A DNA stretch of 64,000 nt from Streptomyces asoensis (GTDB lineage Bacteria; Actinomycetota; Actinomycetes; Streptomycetales; Streptomycetaceae): positions 4,588,001 through 4,652,000 of the forward strand of contig NZ_CP049838.1 of NCBI RefSeq assembly GCF_013085465.1, read 5' to 3'. Made by a program: the position numbers and the translations under genes. The notes beneath the pieces were generated by a model. That model was not told the DNA's origin and ran no database searches. It saw only the letters and a program-made list of their open reading frames with translations. This document shows, in pieces, positions 1 to 8,856 of this stretch. How positions within the stretch are numbered: position 1 is the first letter of the stretch; every line of letters starts with the position of its first letter.

Positions 1-204
1 CTGGACGACGGGCTGAAGGTCACCACGGGCGGACTCACGCCGACGCTCCGCTGGGAGTTCACCGACCAGCTCGCCTCGATCGGCTTCCCCCGCCTGGTCA
101 ACGCCGACGTCACCCTCCAGGCCGTGCAGAAGGGCCGGCTGGTGGCCGCGAAGAAGGGCTTCGTGGATGTGACGAAGACCCTGGAGAAGGCCGACGTCGA
201 CTGA
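1..204 (+). CDS. C-terminal end of an unidentified protein (5' truncated by the window)
   Basis: An open frame enters at base 1 and ends with TGA after 67 codons; the tail is rich in Val, Lys and Asp and ends KADVD. Codon usage is normal for the organism, so this is the real end of a gene that starts outside the window. No signal, membrane segment or recognisable motif lies in the visible part and I cannot assign a function. The 90 bp after its stop are low-complexity CCGACC/CCCGCC-type repeats, followed by the convergent end of the next gene. Confidence 0.6.
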   Translation: MDDGLKVTTGGLTPTLRWEFTDQLASIGFPRLVNADVTLQAVQKGRLVAAKKGFVDVTKTLEKADVD

Positions 205-294
205 CCCGCCCGACCCGGACACCCGGCTGACCGACCGACCCCGCCCGACCGACCCGGCCCGCCCGCCCCCGCGACGGCGCCGGCCGGCCCGCGT

Positions 295-2178
295 CTACAA
301 CTGGGTGGGCTGGCGCTCCGTCAGGCCGTAGGTCCGCGCGATCTTGTTCCACAACTTCGCGGCCTGCGTCTTCTGGGCGCTGGCGGTGCCGCTCGCGCGG
401 TTGCCGGCCTGGGTCTCGGAGGTGGTGCGGGCCGAGCCCTTCTTGCAGCTCTTGTTCTTGCTGCCGGCAACCTGGTCGGCCCAGGTCGCGTAGTGGTTGT
501 CGGCGGACGCGGACGCCTGCCACGCCTTGGTGAGGGCGGTGGTCAGCGCGGTGTGGTCCGGCAGCTGGTCGACCTTCAGCGCGGACAGCCTGGTGACCAG
601 TTCGGAGCGCTGCTTCGCCGCGTCCCGCAGGTCCGTGGCGGCCTGGGCGAGATTGCCGCACGCCTTCACGTCGGCCACCGCGCTGATCACACTGGCCCGG
701 CTGCTGCCGCTGTCCGCGAGCAGCTTGTCCAGTTCGACGGCCTGCTGCTCGGCCGCGCCGGTGGACGCCGACGCGGACCCCTCGGTCGCGGGGGCCGACG
801 CGGCGACGGTCTTGTTGTCGTCGCCCTGGCCACCGCCCCCGCCCGCGAGCATCGCGCCCGCGCCGACGCCGACGACCGCGAGAGCCACGCCGACCGCCGC
901 GAACAACGGCAGCCGCGAGCCGGTACGGCCGCCCCGGCCGCCGCCGTCGTCACGCGCCCCGCGCCGCCCGCCCGCCGCCGGTTCACCGGGCGGGGTGTAG
1001 GCGGGCTGCGGGGAACGGGCGGCGGGCCCGGCGCCGTAGCCCGGTGCGCCAGCGTGCCCGCCGGGACCGCCATGGCCGCCGTGGCCGCGTCCGGGGGTGT
1101 CCGGCTCGGAGAAGCGCGGGAGCTGCTGCGTGGACCCAGCCGGACTGTCGCTGCCCGGCCCGCTGCGGAAGAGGTTCTCGAACTCGGCGGGCGGCTGCCG
1201 GTCGCCGCCGGCCTGCGCGGCGACGGGCGGGATGTACTGCGTGGGCTCGGAGTCGGAGTACGCGCCGGGCTGCGTTCCGGGGGCCGGCATCGGACCCGGG
1301 GCGTTCAGCGGGGCACGGCCCAGGAACTGGGTCGACTCGGCCGGAACCTCGGGCGGCAGGGCGCCCGGTGCGACCGGCGGTATGTACTGCGTCGCGCCCT
1401 CGTCGACGGGGGCGGCGGGGACGGGCGGCAGGTACTGGGTGGCGCCCTCGTCGGCGGCGCCGGGCGCGGCGAACTGCGGCGGGTACTGGCCACGGCCGTC
1501 GGCGGCCGGGTCGGCCGGGACCGGCGGTATGTACTGCGTCGCGGCGTCGTCGAGCGGAGCGGGGGCGGCCGGGGGCAGGGGTGCGCCCGGCGCCGGTGCG
1601 CTCTCCGGTGGGAGCGGGCCCGCGCCCGCCGGGGTGCCGCCGTTCCACGGGGCCGACTGGCCGCTGTTCCACTGCTCCTGCGGCTGGTGCGGGTACTGCT
1701 GCTGGTGCTGCTGGTGTCCCTGGTCCGTCCGGCCCGGCCCGTCCGTCTGGTCCGCCGGGAGCGGCCAGCCCGGGGCGGGCTGCTGCGGGGCGGGCGGCTG
1801 CTGTCCGGACGTCTGCTGGCCGGGACCCCAGGGATCCCCCCAGGTCTGTCCGCCGGCCGGGGCCTGCTGCCCGTACCCGGGCTGCCCCTGGGGCGCGTGC
1901 TGCCCGTGCTGCCCGTAGTCCGGTTGCCCGTACTGCTGCTGCCCGTACTCGTCCTGGCCGTACTGCTGCTGCCCGTACTGCTGATCGCCGTACTGGCCGG
2001 ACTGGTGGCCCGACGGCTGCCCCGACGGCTGCCCCGACGGCGGTCCCTGGCGGGGCGCCGGCCGCGGTGGGTTCGTCATCATTCCCGGCAGCAGGGGTTC
2101 CCCACCGTCGGAGGGCAGCACGATGCCTTCGCGCGCGGGTTGCGCCGAGGGCTCCTCGCCCTGTCCACTCTGCGTCAC
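295..2178 (-). CDS. Single-pass membrane protein with long Pro/Gln/Gly-rich tail and TQYIPPV repeats
   Basis: A 627-residue protein with GTG start, preceded by AGGAG six bases upstream. Residues 1-420 are disordered: QYGQQQ-type repeats at about 60-100, then a series of TQYIPPV / TQYLPPV / TQFLG / TQQLP motifs between about 215 and 350. One hydrophobic segment (about 423-445, LPLFAAVGVALAVVG...) is followed by a roughly 180-residue helical domain with two cysteines, probably outside the cell. The regular Thr-Gln motifs in the cytoplasmic tail look like candidate phosphorylation sites for a Ser/Thr kinase read by FHA domains (inference; no kinase is visible here). Function unknown. Confidence 0.85.
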   Translation of the reverse strand: MTQSGQGEEPSAQPAREGIVLPSDGGEPLLPGMMTNPPRPAPRQGPPSGQPSGQPSGHQSGQYGDQQYGQQQYGQDEYGQQQYGQPDYGQHGQHAPQGQPGYGQQAPAGGQTWGDPWGPGQQTSGQQPPAPQQPAPGWPLPADQTDGPGRTDQGHQQHQQQYPHQPQEQWNSGQSAPWNGGTPAGAGPLPPESAPAPGAPLPPAAPAPLDDAATQYIPPVPADPAADGRGQYPPQFAAPGAADEGATQYLPPVPAAPVDEGATQYIPPVAPGALPPEVPAESTQFLGRAPLNAPGPMPAPGTQPGAYSDSEPTQYIPPVAAQAGGDRQPPAEFENLFRSGPGSDSPAGSTQQLPRFSEPDTPGRGHGGHGGPGGHAGAPGYGAGPAARSPQPAYTPPGEPAAGGRRGARDDGGGRGGRTGSRLPLFAAVGVALAVVGVGAGAMLAGGGGGQGDDNKTVAASAPATEGSASASTGAAEQQAVELDKLLADSGSSRASVISAVADVKACGNLAQAATDLRDAAKQRSELVTRLSALKVDQLPDHTALTTALTKAWQASASADNHYATWADQVAGSKNKSCKKGSARTTSETQAGNRASGTASAQKTQAAKLWNKIARTYGLTERQPTQL

Positions 2179-2390
2179 CGGGACTCCTACGAATGGGGGA
2201 CCTTCGGAATCGTCGGCTCACGCTACCGGGTCCCCGGAACCCCGTGCCACGCAGCTCAGAACGTGATCTCCCTCCCACGGGTCCGACAGTGACATCGGTG
2301 ACAGATCCGGAGCGCCGTGCGCTGTATACGTCCCTTCTTCCGCGCAACCGCGCCGTTTCCCGCGTGTTCACGCGGCGGCGCCCCGTCCGT

Positions 2391-3776
2391 TCACGCCGCG
2401 GCCTTCAGCTCCAGCCGCGCCCCGAACTCCCTCACCACCGACTCGTCCCGGAACGGTTCCAGTCGCTGCTGGAGATCCTCCAGGTACTCCGCGCCCCGGT
2501 TGGAGCGGAGCGTCTCGAGGAGCTCGACCGCCTTCAGCCCCGTGTGACAGGCCTGTTCGATCTCGCGCTGCTGCACCTGCGCGGTGGCCAGCAGGACGTA
2601 GCCGATCGCACGCCGGCGCGCACGGCTCTCCGGGTGCCCGGCCAGGGACTGTTCGGCGCAGCGCTCCGCTGCCTCGGCCTGGCCCAGGTCACGGTGGCAG
2701 TGCGCCAACTCGTCGGCCAGATAGGCCTCGTCGAAGTGCGCGATCCACGCAGGGTCGTCCCCGGCGGACGGATCGGCCGCCTCCAGCGCCGACACCGCCC
2801 GCCCGGACGCCGCCTGCGCCCCGCGCGCGTCCCCGAGCAGCGCGTGGCCGCGCGCCTCGGCCGCGAGGAACATCGCCTCCGCGCGCGGCGTCACCCGCCC
2901 CCGCGCACCTTCCTGCGCCGCGCGCGCCAACTGCGCGATCTCCCGCGGGTTTCCGAGCTGCGCGGCGAGGTGGCTCATGGACGCGGCGAGGACGTATCCG
3001 CCGTACCCCCTGTCGCCCGCCGCCTGCGCGAGCCGCAGGGCCTGGATGTAGTAACGCTGGGCGAGGCCGGGTTGACCGGTGTCGACGGCCATGTAGCCGG
3101 CGAGTTCCGTCAACCGGGCCACGGCCGCGAAGAGTTCCCGGCCCACCGCCTCCCGGTAGGAGCCGGCCAGCAGGCCCGAGACGACGCTGTTGAGGTAGTG
3201 CACGACGACCGGGCGCACATGCCCGCTGCCGTACTGGTGGTCCAGGTCGACCAGCGCCTGGGTCATCGCCGTGACGGCCGCGACGTCGGAGAGGCCCACC
3301 CGGGGCCCGGCGGCCCGCGCCACCTGCGCGTCGGGTGAGGAGATCAGCCAGTCGCGGCTCGGCTCGACCAACGCGGAGGCGGCCACGGACGAACCGGAGA
3401 GGAAGTCGCGTCGGCCCACGTCACTGCGCCACAGTTCGCAGACCTGCTCGATGGCCCCCAGTACCGTCGGCGAGAACTGGAGACCCACGCCCGAGGCGAG
3501 GTTCTTGCCGTTGGCCATGCCGATCTCGTCGATCGTGACCGTACGGCCGAGCTTGCGGCCCAGCGCCTCCGCGATGATCGCCGGAGCACGGCCGCGCGGC
3601 TGCTGTCCACGCAGCCAACGGGCCACGGACGTCTTGTCGTAGCGCAGGTCGAGACCGTGCTCGGCGCCGCACATGTTGACGCGGCGGGCGAGCCCGGCGT
3701 TCGAGCACCCCGCCTCCTGGATGAGCGCCTGCAACCGTTCGTTCGGTTGCCTCGCGACTAGCGGCCTTGCGGCCAT
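2391..3776 (-). CDS. Cytoplasmic regulator with N-terminal DNA-binding-like region and TPR-type helical repeats
   Basis: 461 residues. The ATG at 3776 is chosen because a GGGGGTAGGG ribosome site precedes it. The N-terminal 90 residues (starting MAARPLVARQPNERLQALI) resemble the helix-turn-helix-like head of the Streptomyces regulators exemplified by NsdA, including the characteristic YDKTSVARWLRGQQPRG stretch. The remainder is Ala/Leu-rich alpha-helical repeats (AQRYYIQALRLAQAAGDR, ARAAQEGARG, CHRDLGQAEAAERC) typical of TPR arrays. Members of this family influence development and antibiotic production; that role is family knowledge, and orthology to NsdA itself is not claimed. The stop codon lies in a direct repeat of a GCGTGAAC-containing sequence. 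Confidence 0.85.
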   Translation of the reverse strand: MAARPLVARQPNERLQALIQEAGCSNAGLARRVNMCGAEHGLDLRYDKTSVARWLRGQQPRGRAPAIIAEALGRKLGRTVTIDEIGMANGKNLASGVGLQFSPTVLGAIEQVCELWRSDVGRRDFLSGSSVAASALVEPSRDWLISSPDAQVARAAGPRVGLSDVAAVTAMTQALVDLDHQYGSGHVRPVVVHYLNSVVSGLLAGSYREAVGRELFAAVARLTELAGYMAVDTGQPGLAQRYYIQALRLAQAAGDRGYGGYVLAASMSHLAAQLGNPREIAQLARAAQEGARGRVTPRAEAMFLAAEARGHALLGDARGAQAASGRAVSALEAADPSAGDDPAWIAHFDEAYLADELAHCHRDLGQAEAAERCAEQSLAGHPESRARRRAIGYVLLATAQVQQREIEQACHTGLKAVELLETLRSNRGAEYLEDLQQRLEPFRDESVVREFGARLELKAAA

Positions 3777-4118
3777 GGGCCCTACCCCCTGTGGCTGCGG
3801 TGACCGGGACGGCAGGTGCCCGCCCACACACCGAGTTGACGTGTCTTCCACCGAAAAGTTCCGGCCGAGAAGATCAATGCCCCACAGCCGCAGCGAAAAT
3901 GCGAGGCATGTGAGGATTGCCAAGACTTGCCGAGGAATACAGAGAATTGCCGGGTTACCGACGGAAGCCCTCCCCTCTACCTGGTTACCCGCTCCCGCGC
4001 CCGTTCCTCCCGCGCGCCCCCGCCCGTGCACCCATGCGCCCCGGACGCGGAATCGATGCTCCTCCCCCGCGCAATGTGGCGGGCGTAACCCCTGGTGACG
4101 GCTAGAGTTGTGTTCATC
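3777..4118. promoter_or_regulatory. Divergent promoter region between the TPR regulator and the Prim-Pol-like gene
   Basis: 342 bp with no gene. It is noticeably more AT-rich than its surroundings around 3850-3960, and carries three closely spaced ATTGCC/CTTGCC/ATTGCC words (about 3915-3953) that could be binding repeats. On the plus strand TAGAGT at 4103-4108 is a good -10 hexamer for the downstream gene. I could not pick a convincing -35 or an operator palindrome. Confidence 0.45.
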
Positions 4119-4772
4119 GTGGAAGAGACCATCGCGGGCGCCAAAGCCACTCAAATCCCGAAGCAGCGCGGGGAATCGCTGCTCGAGACCGCTGTTCGTT
4201 ACGCCGAGGAACGTCATTGGGACGTGTTCCCCGGCACCTGGCTGGAACCCGTCGACGGAGTGCAGCGCTGCTCCTGCGGCGACGGCGCGTGTGCGGCGCC
4301 GGGCGCGCACCCCGCGCGCCCCGACTGGGCGACCCAGGCCACCGGCAGCGCGACGGTCGCGCGGCGGATGTGGCAGAAGCAGCCGACCGCCTCGATCCTG
4401 CTGCCGACCGGGCGTACGTTCGACGCGATCTCCGTTCCGGAGACTGCCGGGTTTCTCGCGCTGGCGCGGATGGAGCGGATGGAGTTGACGCTCGGTCCCG
4501 TCACGTTGACGCCGGACCGGCGGATGCAGTTCTTCGTGCTGCCCGGTGCGTCGGCGAAGGTGCCGGACCTGGTGCGCAAGCTGGGCTGGTCGCTGGGCGC
4601 GCTCGATCTCCTGACGCTCGGCGAGGGCATGTACGTCGCCGCGCCACCCACGCGGTTCGGGTCCCGGGGTGCCGTGCAGTGGGCGTGCCGACCCACCGCC
4701 GCGAACCGGTGGCTGCCTGACGCGGAGGAGTTGATCTCGCCGCTCGCCTACGCCTGCGGACGGGATCGCTAG
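4119..4772 (+). CDS. Small bifunctional primase/polymerase (Prim-Pol) domain protein
   Basis: About 217 residues if the GTG at 4119 is used; in-frame GTGs at 4095 and 4110 are alternatives. TAGAGT at 4103-4108 predicts transcription starting near 4115, favouring 4119 and an almost leaderless mRNA. The protein has the layout of short Streptomyces proteins with the N-terminal Prim-Pol fold: ETAVRYAEERHWDVFPG, a Cys-rich CSCGDGACAAPGAHPA loop, and a following LPTGRTFDAISVPE strand. The zinc-like cysteine loop and GAHPA are visible; catalytic acidic residues of true primases are not evident, so enzymatic activity is doubtful. It stands alone; its role is unknown. Confidence 0.75.
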   Translation: MEETIAGAKATQIPKQRGESLLETAVRYAEERHWDVFPGTWLEPVDGVQRCSCGDGACAAPGAHPARPDWATQATGSATVARRMWQKQPTASILLPTGRTFDAISVPETAGFLALARMERMELTLGPVTLTPDRRMQFFVLPGASAKVPDLVRKLGWSLGALDLLTLGEGMYVAAPPTRFGSRGAVQWACRPTAANRWLPDAEELISPLAYACGRDR

Positions 4773-4813
4773 CGGCGCCTTCTGATCTGCGTGGTCGGTC
4801 TTCGACGGCGGGT

Positions 4814-4865
4814 GGGTTCGTCGTGGTTGTTCGCGCAGTTCCCCGCGCCCCTGCGTGGGGCGTTC
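4814..4865. repeat. Dispersed intergenic repeat (copy 1)
   Basis: The segment carries TTCGTCGTGGYTGTTCGCGC followed by a GC-rich CGCAGTTCCCCGCGCCC block. The first half recurs at 21077-21099, and the second half recurs in inverted orientation at 41108-41135. From memory this is a very common non-coding repeat in Streptomyces chromosomes. It lies between genes, 18 bp before the ABC transporter start. Confidence 0.6.
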
Positions 4866-4882
4866 CACCGTAGGGTTCATGC

Positions 4883-5653
4883 ATGACGTCCGTACGCGTG
4901 CGTAACCTCTGGAAGCGGTTCGGGCAGCAGGTCGCCGTCGCCGGGATCGATCTCGATCTGCCGTCCGGGAAGTTCATCGGGCTCGTCGGGCCGAACGGAG
5001 CCGGGAAGACCACGACCCTGTCGATGGTGACCGGGCTGTTGCGGCCCGATCAGGGGTCCGTCGAGGTCGTCGGGCACGACGTGTGGCGGGATCCCGTCGA
5101 GGTGAAGGCACGGATCGGCGTGCTGCCGGAGGGGCTGCGGCTGTTCGAGCGGCTGTCGGGGCGCGAACTCCTCGGCTACAGCGGGCGGTTGCGGGGGCTG
5201 CCTGGTCCCGAGGTCGACAAGCGGGCCACGCAGCTGCTCGACGTCCTCGATCTGGCCGGGGCCCAGCACAAGCTCGTCGTCGACTACTCGACCGGCATGC
5301 GCAAGAAGATCGGGCTCGCGGCCGCACTGCTGCACAACCCCGAAGTGCTCTTCCTCGACGAGCCGTTCGAGGGCGTCGACCCGGTGTCCGCGCAGATCAT
5401 CCGGGGAGTGCTGGAGCGGTACACCGCGTCCGGGGCGACGGTCGTCTTCTCCTCCCATGTCATGGAGCTCGTCGAGTCGCTGTGCGACTGGGTGGCGGTG
5501 CTGGCGGCGGGGCGGATCCGGGCGCACGGGACGCTGGAGGAGGTGCGGGGTTCGGCCCCCTCCTTGCAGCAGGCGTTCCTCGAACTCGTCGGGGCACAGG
5601 GCCGGGACACCGGTTCCGACCTCGACTGGCTGGGCGGCGGGGCGGCCCGGTGA
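4883..5653 (+). CDS. ABC transporter ATP-binding subunit
   Basis: 256 residues. Walker A GPNGAGKT at 36-43, a signature loop YSTGMRKK at about 135-142 (LSGGQ equivalent), Walker B VLFLDE at 155-160 and an H-loop SSHVMEL near 190 make a complete nucleotide-binding domain of the DrrA/YxlF-like export type. A TAGGGT -10 box ends six bases before the ATG, so the mRNA is probably leaderless. The next gene, its membrane partner, overlaps by 4 bp (GTGA), so the two are translationally coupled. Substrate unknown; the family includes bacteriocin, drug and lipid exporters. Confidence 0.93.
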   Translation: MTSVRVRNLWKRFGQQVAVAGIDLDLPSGKFIGLVGPNGAGKTTTLSMVTGLLRPDQGSVEVVGHDVWRDPVEVKARIGVLPEGLRLFERLSGRELLGYSGRLRGLPGPEVDKRATQLLDVLDLAGAQHKLVVDYSTGMRKKIGLAAALLHNPEVLFLDEPFEGVDPVSAQIIRGVLERYTASGATVVFSSHVMELVESLCDWVAVLAAGRIRAHGTLEEVRGSAPSLQQAFLELVGAQGRDTGSDLDWLGGGAAR

Positions 5654-7257
5654 GCGAGCCGACCTCCCCACCGGGCCTCGTCCCCACCGTCGTACGGCTG
5701 AAGCTGTCGCTGCTGCGCAACGGGCTGCGGCAGTCGGGTGGGCGGCGGGCCGCGTACGTCGCCTCCGCCCTCGTCACGCTGCTGTTCGCCGCGCTTCAGC
5801 TGCTCGGGCTGATCGCGTTGCGCGGGCACGACCACGCGGAGTCGCTGGTGGTGCTGCTCGCGGCGGTGCTGGGTCTGGGCTGGGCGGTGATGCCGCTGTT
5901 CTTCCCCAGCGGTGACGAGACCCTGGACCCGACCCGGCTGGTGATGCTGCCGCTGCGGCCCCGGCCGCTGGTGCGGGCGCTGCTGGCGGCCTCGCTGGTG
6001 GGCATCGGGCCGCTGTTCACACTGCTGATGCTGGTGGGGTCGGTGGTGTCCGTGGCGCACGGGGCCGCCGCGTGGGCGGTGGGCGTGCTCGCCGTCGCCC
6101 TCGGGCTGCTGGTGTGCGTGGCGCTCGCCCGGGCCGTGGCCGCCGCCAACATCCGGCTGCTGACCAGCCGTAAGGGACGCGACCTCGCGGTGCTGAGCGG
6201 GCTGGTCATCGCGATCGGGGCGCAGGTCGTCAACTTCGGGGCACAGCGGCTCGGGACGTCCGGTCTCGGGCAGCTCGATCCGGCGGCGGACGTGCTGCGC
6301 TGGCTGCCGCCCGCCTCGGCGATCGGCGCGGTGGACTCGGTGAGCGAGGGCGCGTACGGGGTCGCCGCCGCGCAGATCGCCGTCAGCGCGGGCGCGTTGG
6401 TGCTGCTGGTGCGGGTGTGGACGCGGAGTCTGACCAGATTGATGATCTCGCCCGACGGTTCCACCCTCCAGGCGGCCGAGCCGGCCGCGCGGGAACGGCG
6501 GAGCTCGGCGGGGCTCGGGCGGCTGCTGCCGGGCGGGCGCACCGGCACCGTGATGGAGCGCGGTCTGCGCTACATCTGGCGCGACCCGAAGACGAAGGCG
6601 GCCTGGGTGACGTCGCTGGCCATCGGGCTGATCGTGCCCGTCTTCAACGCCTTGCAGGGCACCGGCTCGATCTACTTCGCCTGTTTCGCCGCCGGGATGC
6701 TCGGCATCCAGATGTACAACCAGTTCGGGCAGGACACGTCCGCGTTCTGGATGGTCGCGATGACGATCTCCTCGCGCCGGGACGCGTACGTCGAGCTGCG
6801 CGCGCGGGCGCTGGCCCTGCTGCTGATCACTCTGCCGTACGCGACGCTGGTGACCGTGCTGACGACGGCGATGCTCGGCGACTGGTCGAAGCTGCCCGAG
6901 GCGCTGGGGCTGTCCCTCGCGCTGCTCGGCGCGATGCTGGCGACGGGCGCCTGGACCTCGGCCCGCTTCCCCTACTCGATTCCGCAGGAGGGCTACAAGA
7001 ACGTCGCCCCCGGTCAGGCCGGTCTCGCCTGGATCGCGATCTTCGGCGGGATGGTCTCGGCGGCCCTGCTGTGCGCGCCCGTCATCGCGGTGACGATCTG
7101 GCTGCACGTCACCGAGGGCGGGGACTCCTGGACCTGGCTGCTGCTGCCGGGGGGCGCGGTGTACGGCGCGGCAATCACGCTGCTGGGACTGCGCCTGGCC
7201 GCTCCCCGGACGGCGACGCGCCTCCCGGAGATCCTGACGGCGGTGAGCAAGGGCTGA
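5650..7257 (+). CDS. ABC transporter multi-span permease subunit
   Basis: 535 residues starting at the GTG that overlaps the ATPase stop. Around ten or more hydrophobic segments are visible in two bundles (about residues 30-170 and 180-270, then 330-520 after a polar stretch), consistent with a fused-type permease for the adjacent ATPase. Membrane segments include [17 protein letters not shown] and [17 protein letters not shown]. No substrate-specific motif is recognisable. The stop codon is the first TGA of a seven-unit 8-bp tandem repeat that fills the space towards the convergent hydrolase gene. Confidence 0.9.
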   Translation: MSEPTSPPGLVPTVVRLKLSLLRNGLRQSGGRRAAYVASALVTLLFAALQLLGLIALRGHDHAESLVVLLAAVLGLGWAVMPLFFPSGDETLDPTRLVMLPLRPRPLVRALLAASLVGIGPLFTLLMLVGSVVSVAHGAAAWAVGVLAVALGLLVCVALARAVAAANIRLLTSRKGRDLAVLSGLVIAIGAQVVNFGAQRLGTSGLGQLDPAADVLRWLPPASAIGAVDSVSEGAYGVAAAQIAVSAGALVLLVRVWTRSLTRLMISPDGSTLQAAEPAARERRSSAGLGRLLPGGRTGTVMERGLRYIWRDPKTKAAWVTSLAIGLIVPVFNALQGTGSIYFACFAAGMLGIQMYNQFGQDTSAFWMVAMTISSRRDAYVELRARALALLLITLPYATLVTVLTTAMLGDWSKLPEALGLSLALLGAMLATGAWTSARFPYSIPQEGYKNVAPGQAGLAWIAIFGGMVSAALLCAPVIAVTIWLHVTEGGDSWTWLLLPGGAVYGAAITLLGLRLAAPRTATRLPEILTAVSKG

Positions 7258-7310
7258 CCTCCTGACCCCCTGACCCCCTGACCTCCTGACCCCCTGACCC
7301 CCTGACCCCC
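7255..7310. repeat. 8-bp tandem repeat starting at the permease stop codon
   Basis: Seven consecutive TGACCYCC units, the first being the stop codon of the ABC permease. Because 8 is not a multiple of 3 the TGA triplets rotate through all three frames, so any ribosome passing the stop would meet another within the array. Confidence 0.95.
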
Positions 7311-7395
7311 GAGGGTGACCGGACCACGGCCTCGGAGGGCTTCGGCGGGCTTCGGCGGGCGTCAGGAGGCTCCCGCGGACCCGCAGGGGCCCCAG

Positions 7396-7449
7396 GGTGC
7401 CTCAGGTGCCTCAGGTGCCTCAGGTGCCTCAGGTGCCTCAGGTGCCTCA
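7396..7449. repeat. 9-bp tandem repeat ending in the hydrolase stop codon
   Basis: Six perfect copies of GGTGCCTCA (plus strand; TGAGGCACC on the coding strand). The copy nearest the gene contributes the TGA stop of the minus-strand hydrolase at 7447-7449, and the other five lie downstream of it. Confidence 0.95.
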
Positions 7450-8403
7450 GGAGGCTTCGGGAGTGAGTACGGCGTCGAGGAAGGGTTCGATCGCCGTGCG
7501 CCATCCCTCCGGCTGGTCGTAGTGCACGAGGTGCCCGGCGTCGGCGACCTCCGCGTACGCGCCGCGCGGCAGGACCCGCACCATCTCCTGGGCCTCGGCG
7601 CGGCCGAGCTCGCCGTCCAGGCCACGCACCACCAACGCCGGGCACCGGACCTGGGTGAGCTCCTCCCAGTGCGCGTCGTAGACCCAGGTCTCGCGGGACT
7701 TGAGCATCTGCTCGGGCTCGAAGACGGGACGCCAGCCGTCCGGCGACTCGTGCATCACCTCGGCGTAGAACTCGCCCCGGGACGGGTTCGGGCGCTCCAC
7801 CCAGGGGTCGTCCTCGCCGAACCACTTGCGGACGTCGGCGAGCGTGGCGAAGGGGGCCGGCCAGGACTTGAACCAGTCGCCCCACTCGCGCTGCGAGGCC
7901 GCTCCCAGCGCGGAGGCCCGCATGTCGCAGATGATCAGGCCCTGCACCAGGTCGGGGCGCTTGGCGGCGAGCTGCCACGCGGTGAGCGCGCCCATGGCGT
8001 GGCCGATGAGGACGGCCGGGGCGAGGCCGAGCTGCTCCAGGGCGGCCTCCGCGTCCTCGACATAGGCCTCGCGGGTGAAGGCGGCCTCGGGCGACTTCGC
8101 GCTCTGGCCGTGGCCGCGCTGGTCGAGGGCGACCGCGCGGTGCCGCTCGGAGAGCCAGCGGGCGGTGGACGCCCAGTGCGAGGCCCGGCCCATCAGACCA
8201 TGCAGTAACAGGACGCCCGGCCTGCTTCCGGCGCCGTTCTCGATGGGCTCGGCGGGTCGGCCCCCCGCCCGCTTCCGCACGGACTGGACCGGAATCACGG
8301 GCTCCGTCACCGCTTTCGCCGGGTCGCCCTTGGGCGGGTCACCGAACTCCCAGGCCGCCAGGCGTACGCCGCCCGCCCCGGTCACGTCGATGCGTCGCGC
8401 CAT
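7447..8403 (-). CDS. Alpha/beta-hydrolase fold protein with the nucleophile serine replaced by alanine
   Basis: 318 residues from the ATG at 8403, with GGA four bases upstream. The fold is clear: VLLLHGLMG oxyanion region (about 64-72), DQRGHGQS (94-101), the nucleophile-elbow sequence VLIGHAMGAL at 131-140, acid region VRGLDGEL and histidine in DAGHLVHYDQ. The elbow reads G-H-A-M-G where catalytic members have G-x-S-x-G, so the nucleophile position (residue 136) is Ala while Asp and His are retained. An insertion of about 40 residues follows strand 1. Either it is non-catalytic or it uses another mechanism. The protein stands alone between DmdR1 and the ABC genes. Confidence 0.88.
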   Translation of the reverse strand: MARRIDVTGAGGVRLAAWEFGDPPKGDPAKAVTEPVIPVQSVRKRAGGRPAEPIENGAGSRPGVLLLHGLMGRASHWASTARWLSERHRAVALDQRGHGQSAKSPEAAFTREAYVEDAEAALEQLGLAPAVLIGHAMGALTAWQLAAKRPDLVQGLIICDMRASALGAASQREWGDWFKSWPAPFATLADVRKWFGEDDPWVERPNPSRGEFYAEVMHESPDGWRPVFEPEQMLKSRETWVYDAHWEELTQVRCPALVVRGLDGELGRAEAQEMVRVLPRGAYAEVADAGHLVHYDQPEGWRTAIEPFLDAVLTPEAS

Positions 8404-8664
8404 AGGTCCTGGCACCCCCCTAGCCGTCATACCGCTGCGCTTCCGATGCCTTCGTACTGCCTTCAATCACCCGCAGGCTATCGAATGGCCTTTCGAGAAA
8501 TGCACTCTCCGCGCACAACACCCCTCGTTCGAGTGACCACCCTCAAGGAATGATCGCCGCTGCCGAGGGGAGACCTTCAACGGGAGGCGGACCGCTCGGG
8601 GAAATCGGTCCGAGGGGAATGACCCTGAGAGCTCGGGGCTCCGGGTCAGTACAGGGGAGGACAG

Positions 8665-8690
8665 GCCCCGGTGCCATACGGCACCGGGGC
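8665..8690. terminator. Hairpin terminator downstream of dmdR1
   Basis: A perfect 11-bp stem, GCCCCGGTGCC paired with GGCACCGGGGC around an ATAC loop. There is no U-tract, as is usual in Streptomyces. It lies about 230 bp beyond the dmdR1 stop. Confidence 0.6.
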
Positions 8691-8774
8691 TCTCCACTGC
8701 TCCGCGGCACGGCATCCGGCCCCCCTCAGGTCATATGCCCCACGCGACAGCCTGGCACGTGAAGCGCCGGAGCG

Positions 8775-8807
8775 CTGCGATTCGACACAGGGAATCTGCG
8801 ATTCGAC
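8775..8807. promoter_or_regulatory. Two 12-bp direct repeats 21 bp apart
   Basis: CTGCGATTCGAC occurs perfectly at 8775-8786 and 8796-8807, a 21-bp period that puts both on the same face of the helix. It is a possible regulator binding site; no promoter is evident next to it. Confidence 0.35.
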
Positions 8808-8856
8808 GAGATCGACGGAACACCCCAACTTCCCCACGCTCCCCAGGAGTTGAACA

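Noticed and set aside
493..2292. 599-codon plus-strand frame opposite the membrane protein gene
   Set aside because: Arg/Gly/Val-rich shadow with no domain; the minus-strand frame has ribosome site, repeats and membrane segment.
8485..8553. 22-codon plus-strand ORF overlapping a 70-codon ORF as ATGA
   Set aside because: No ribosome site or promoter, and the second frame runs through the terminator hairpin with random composition.
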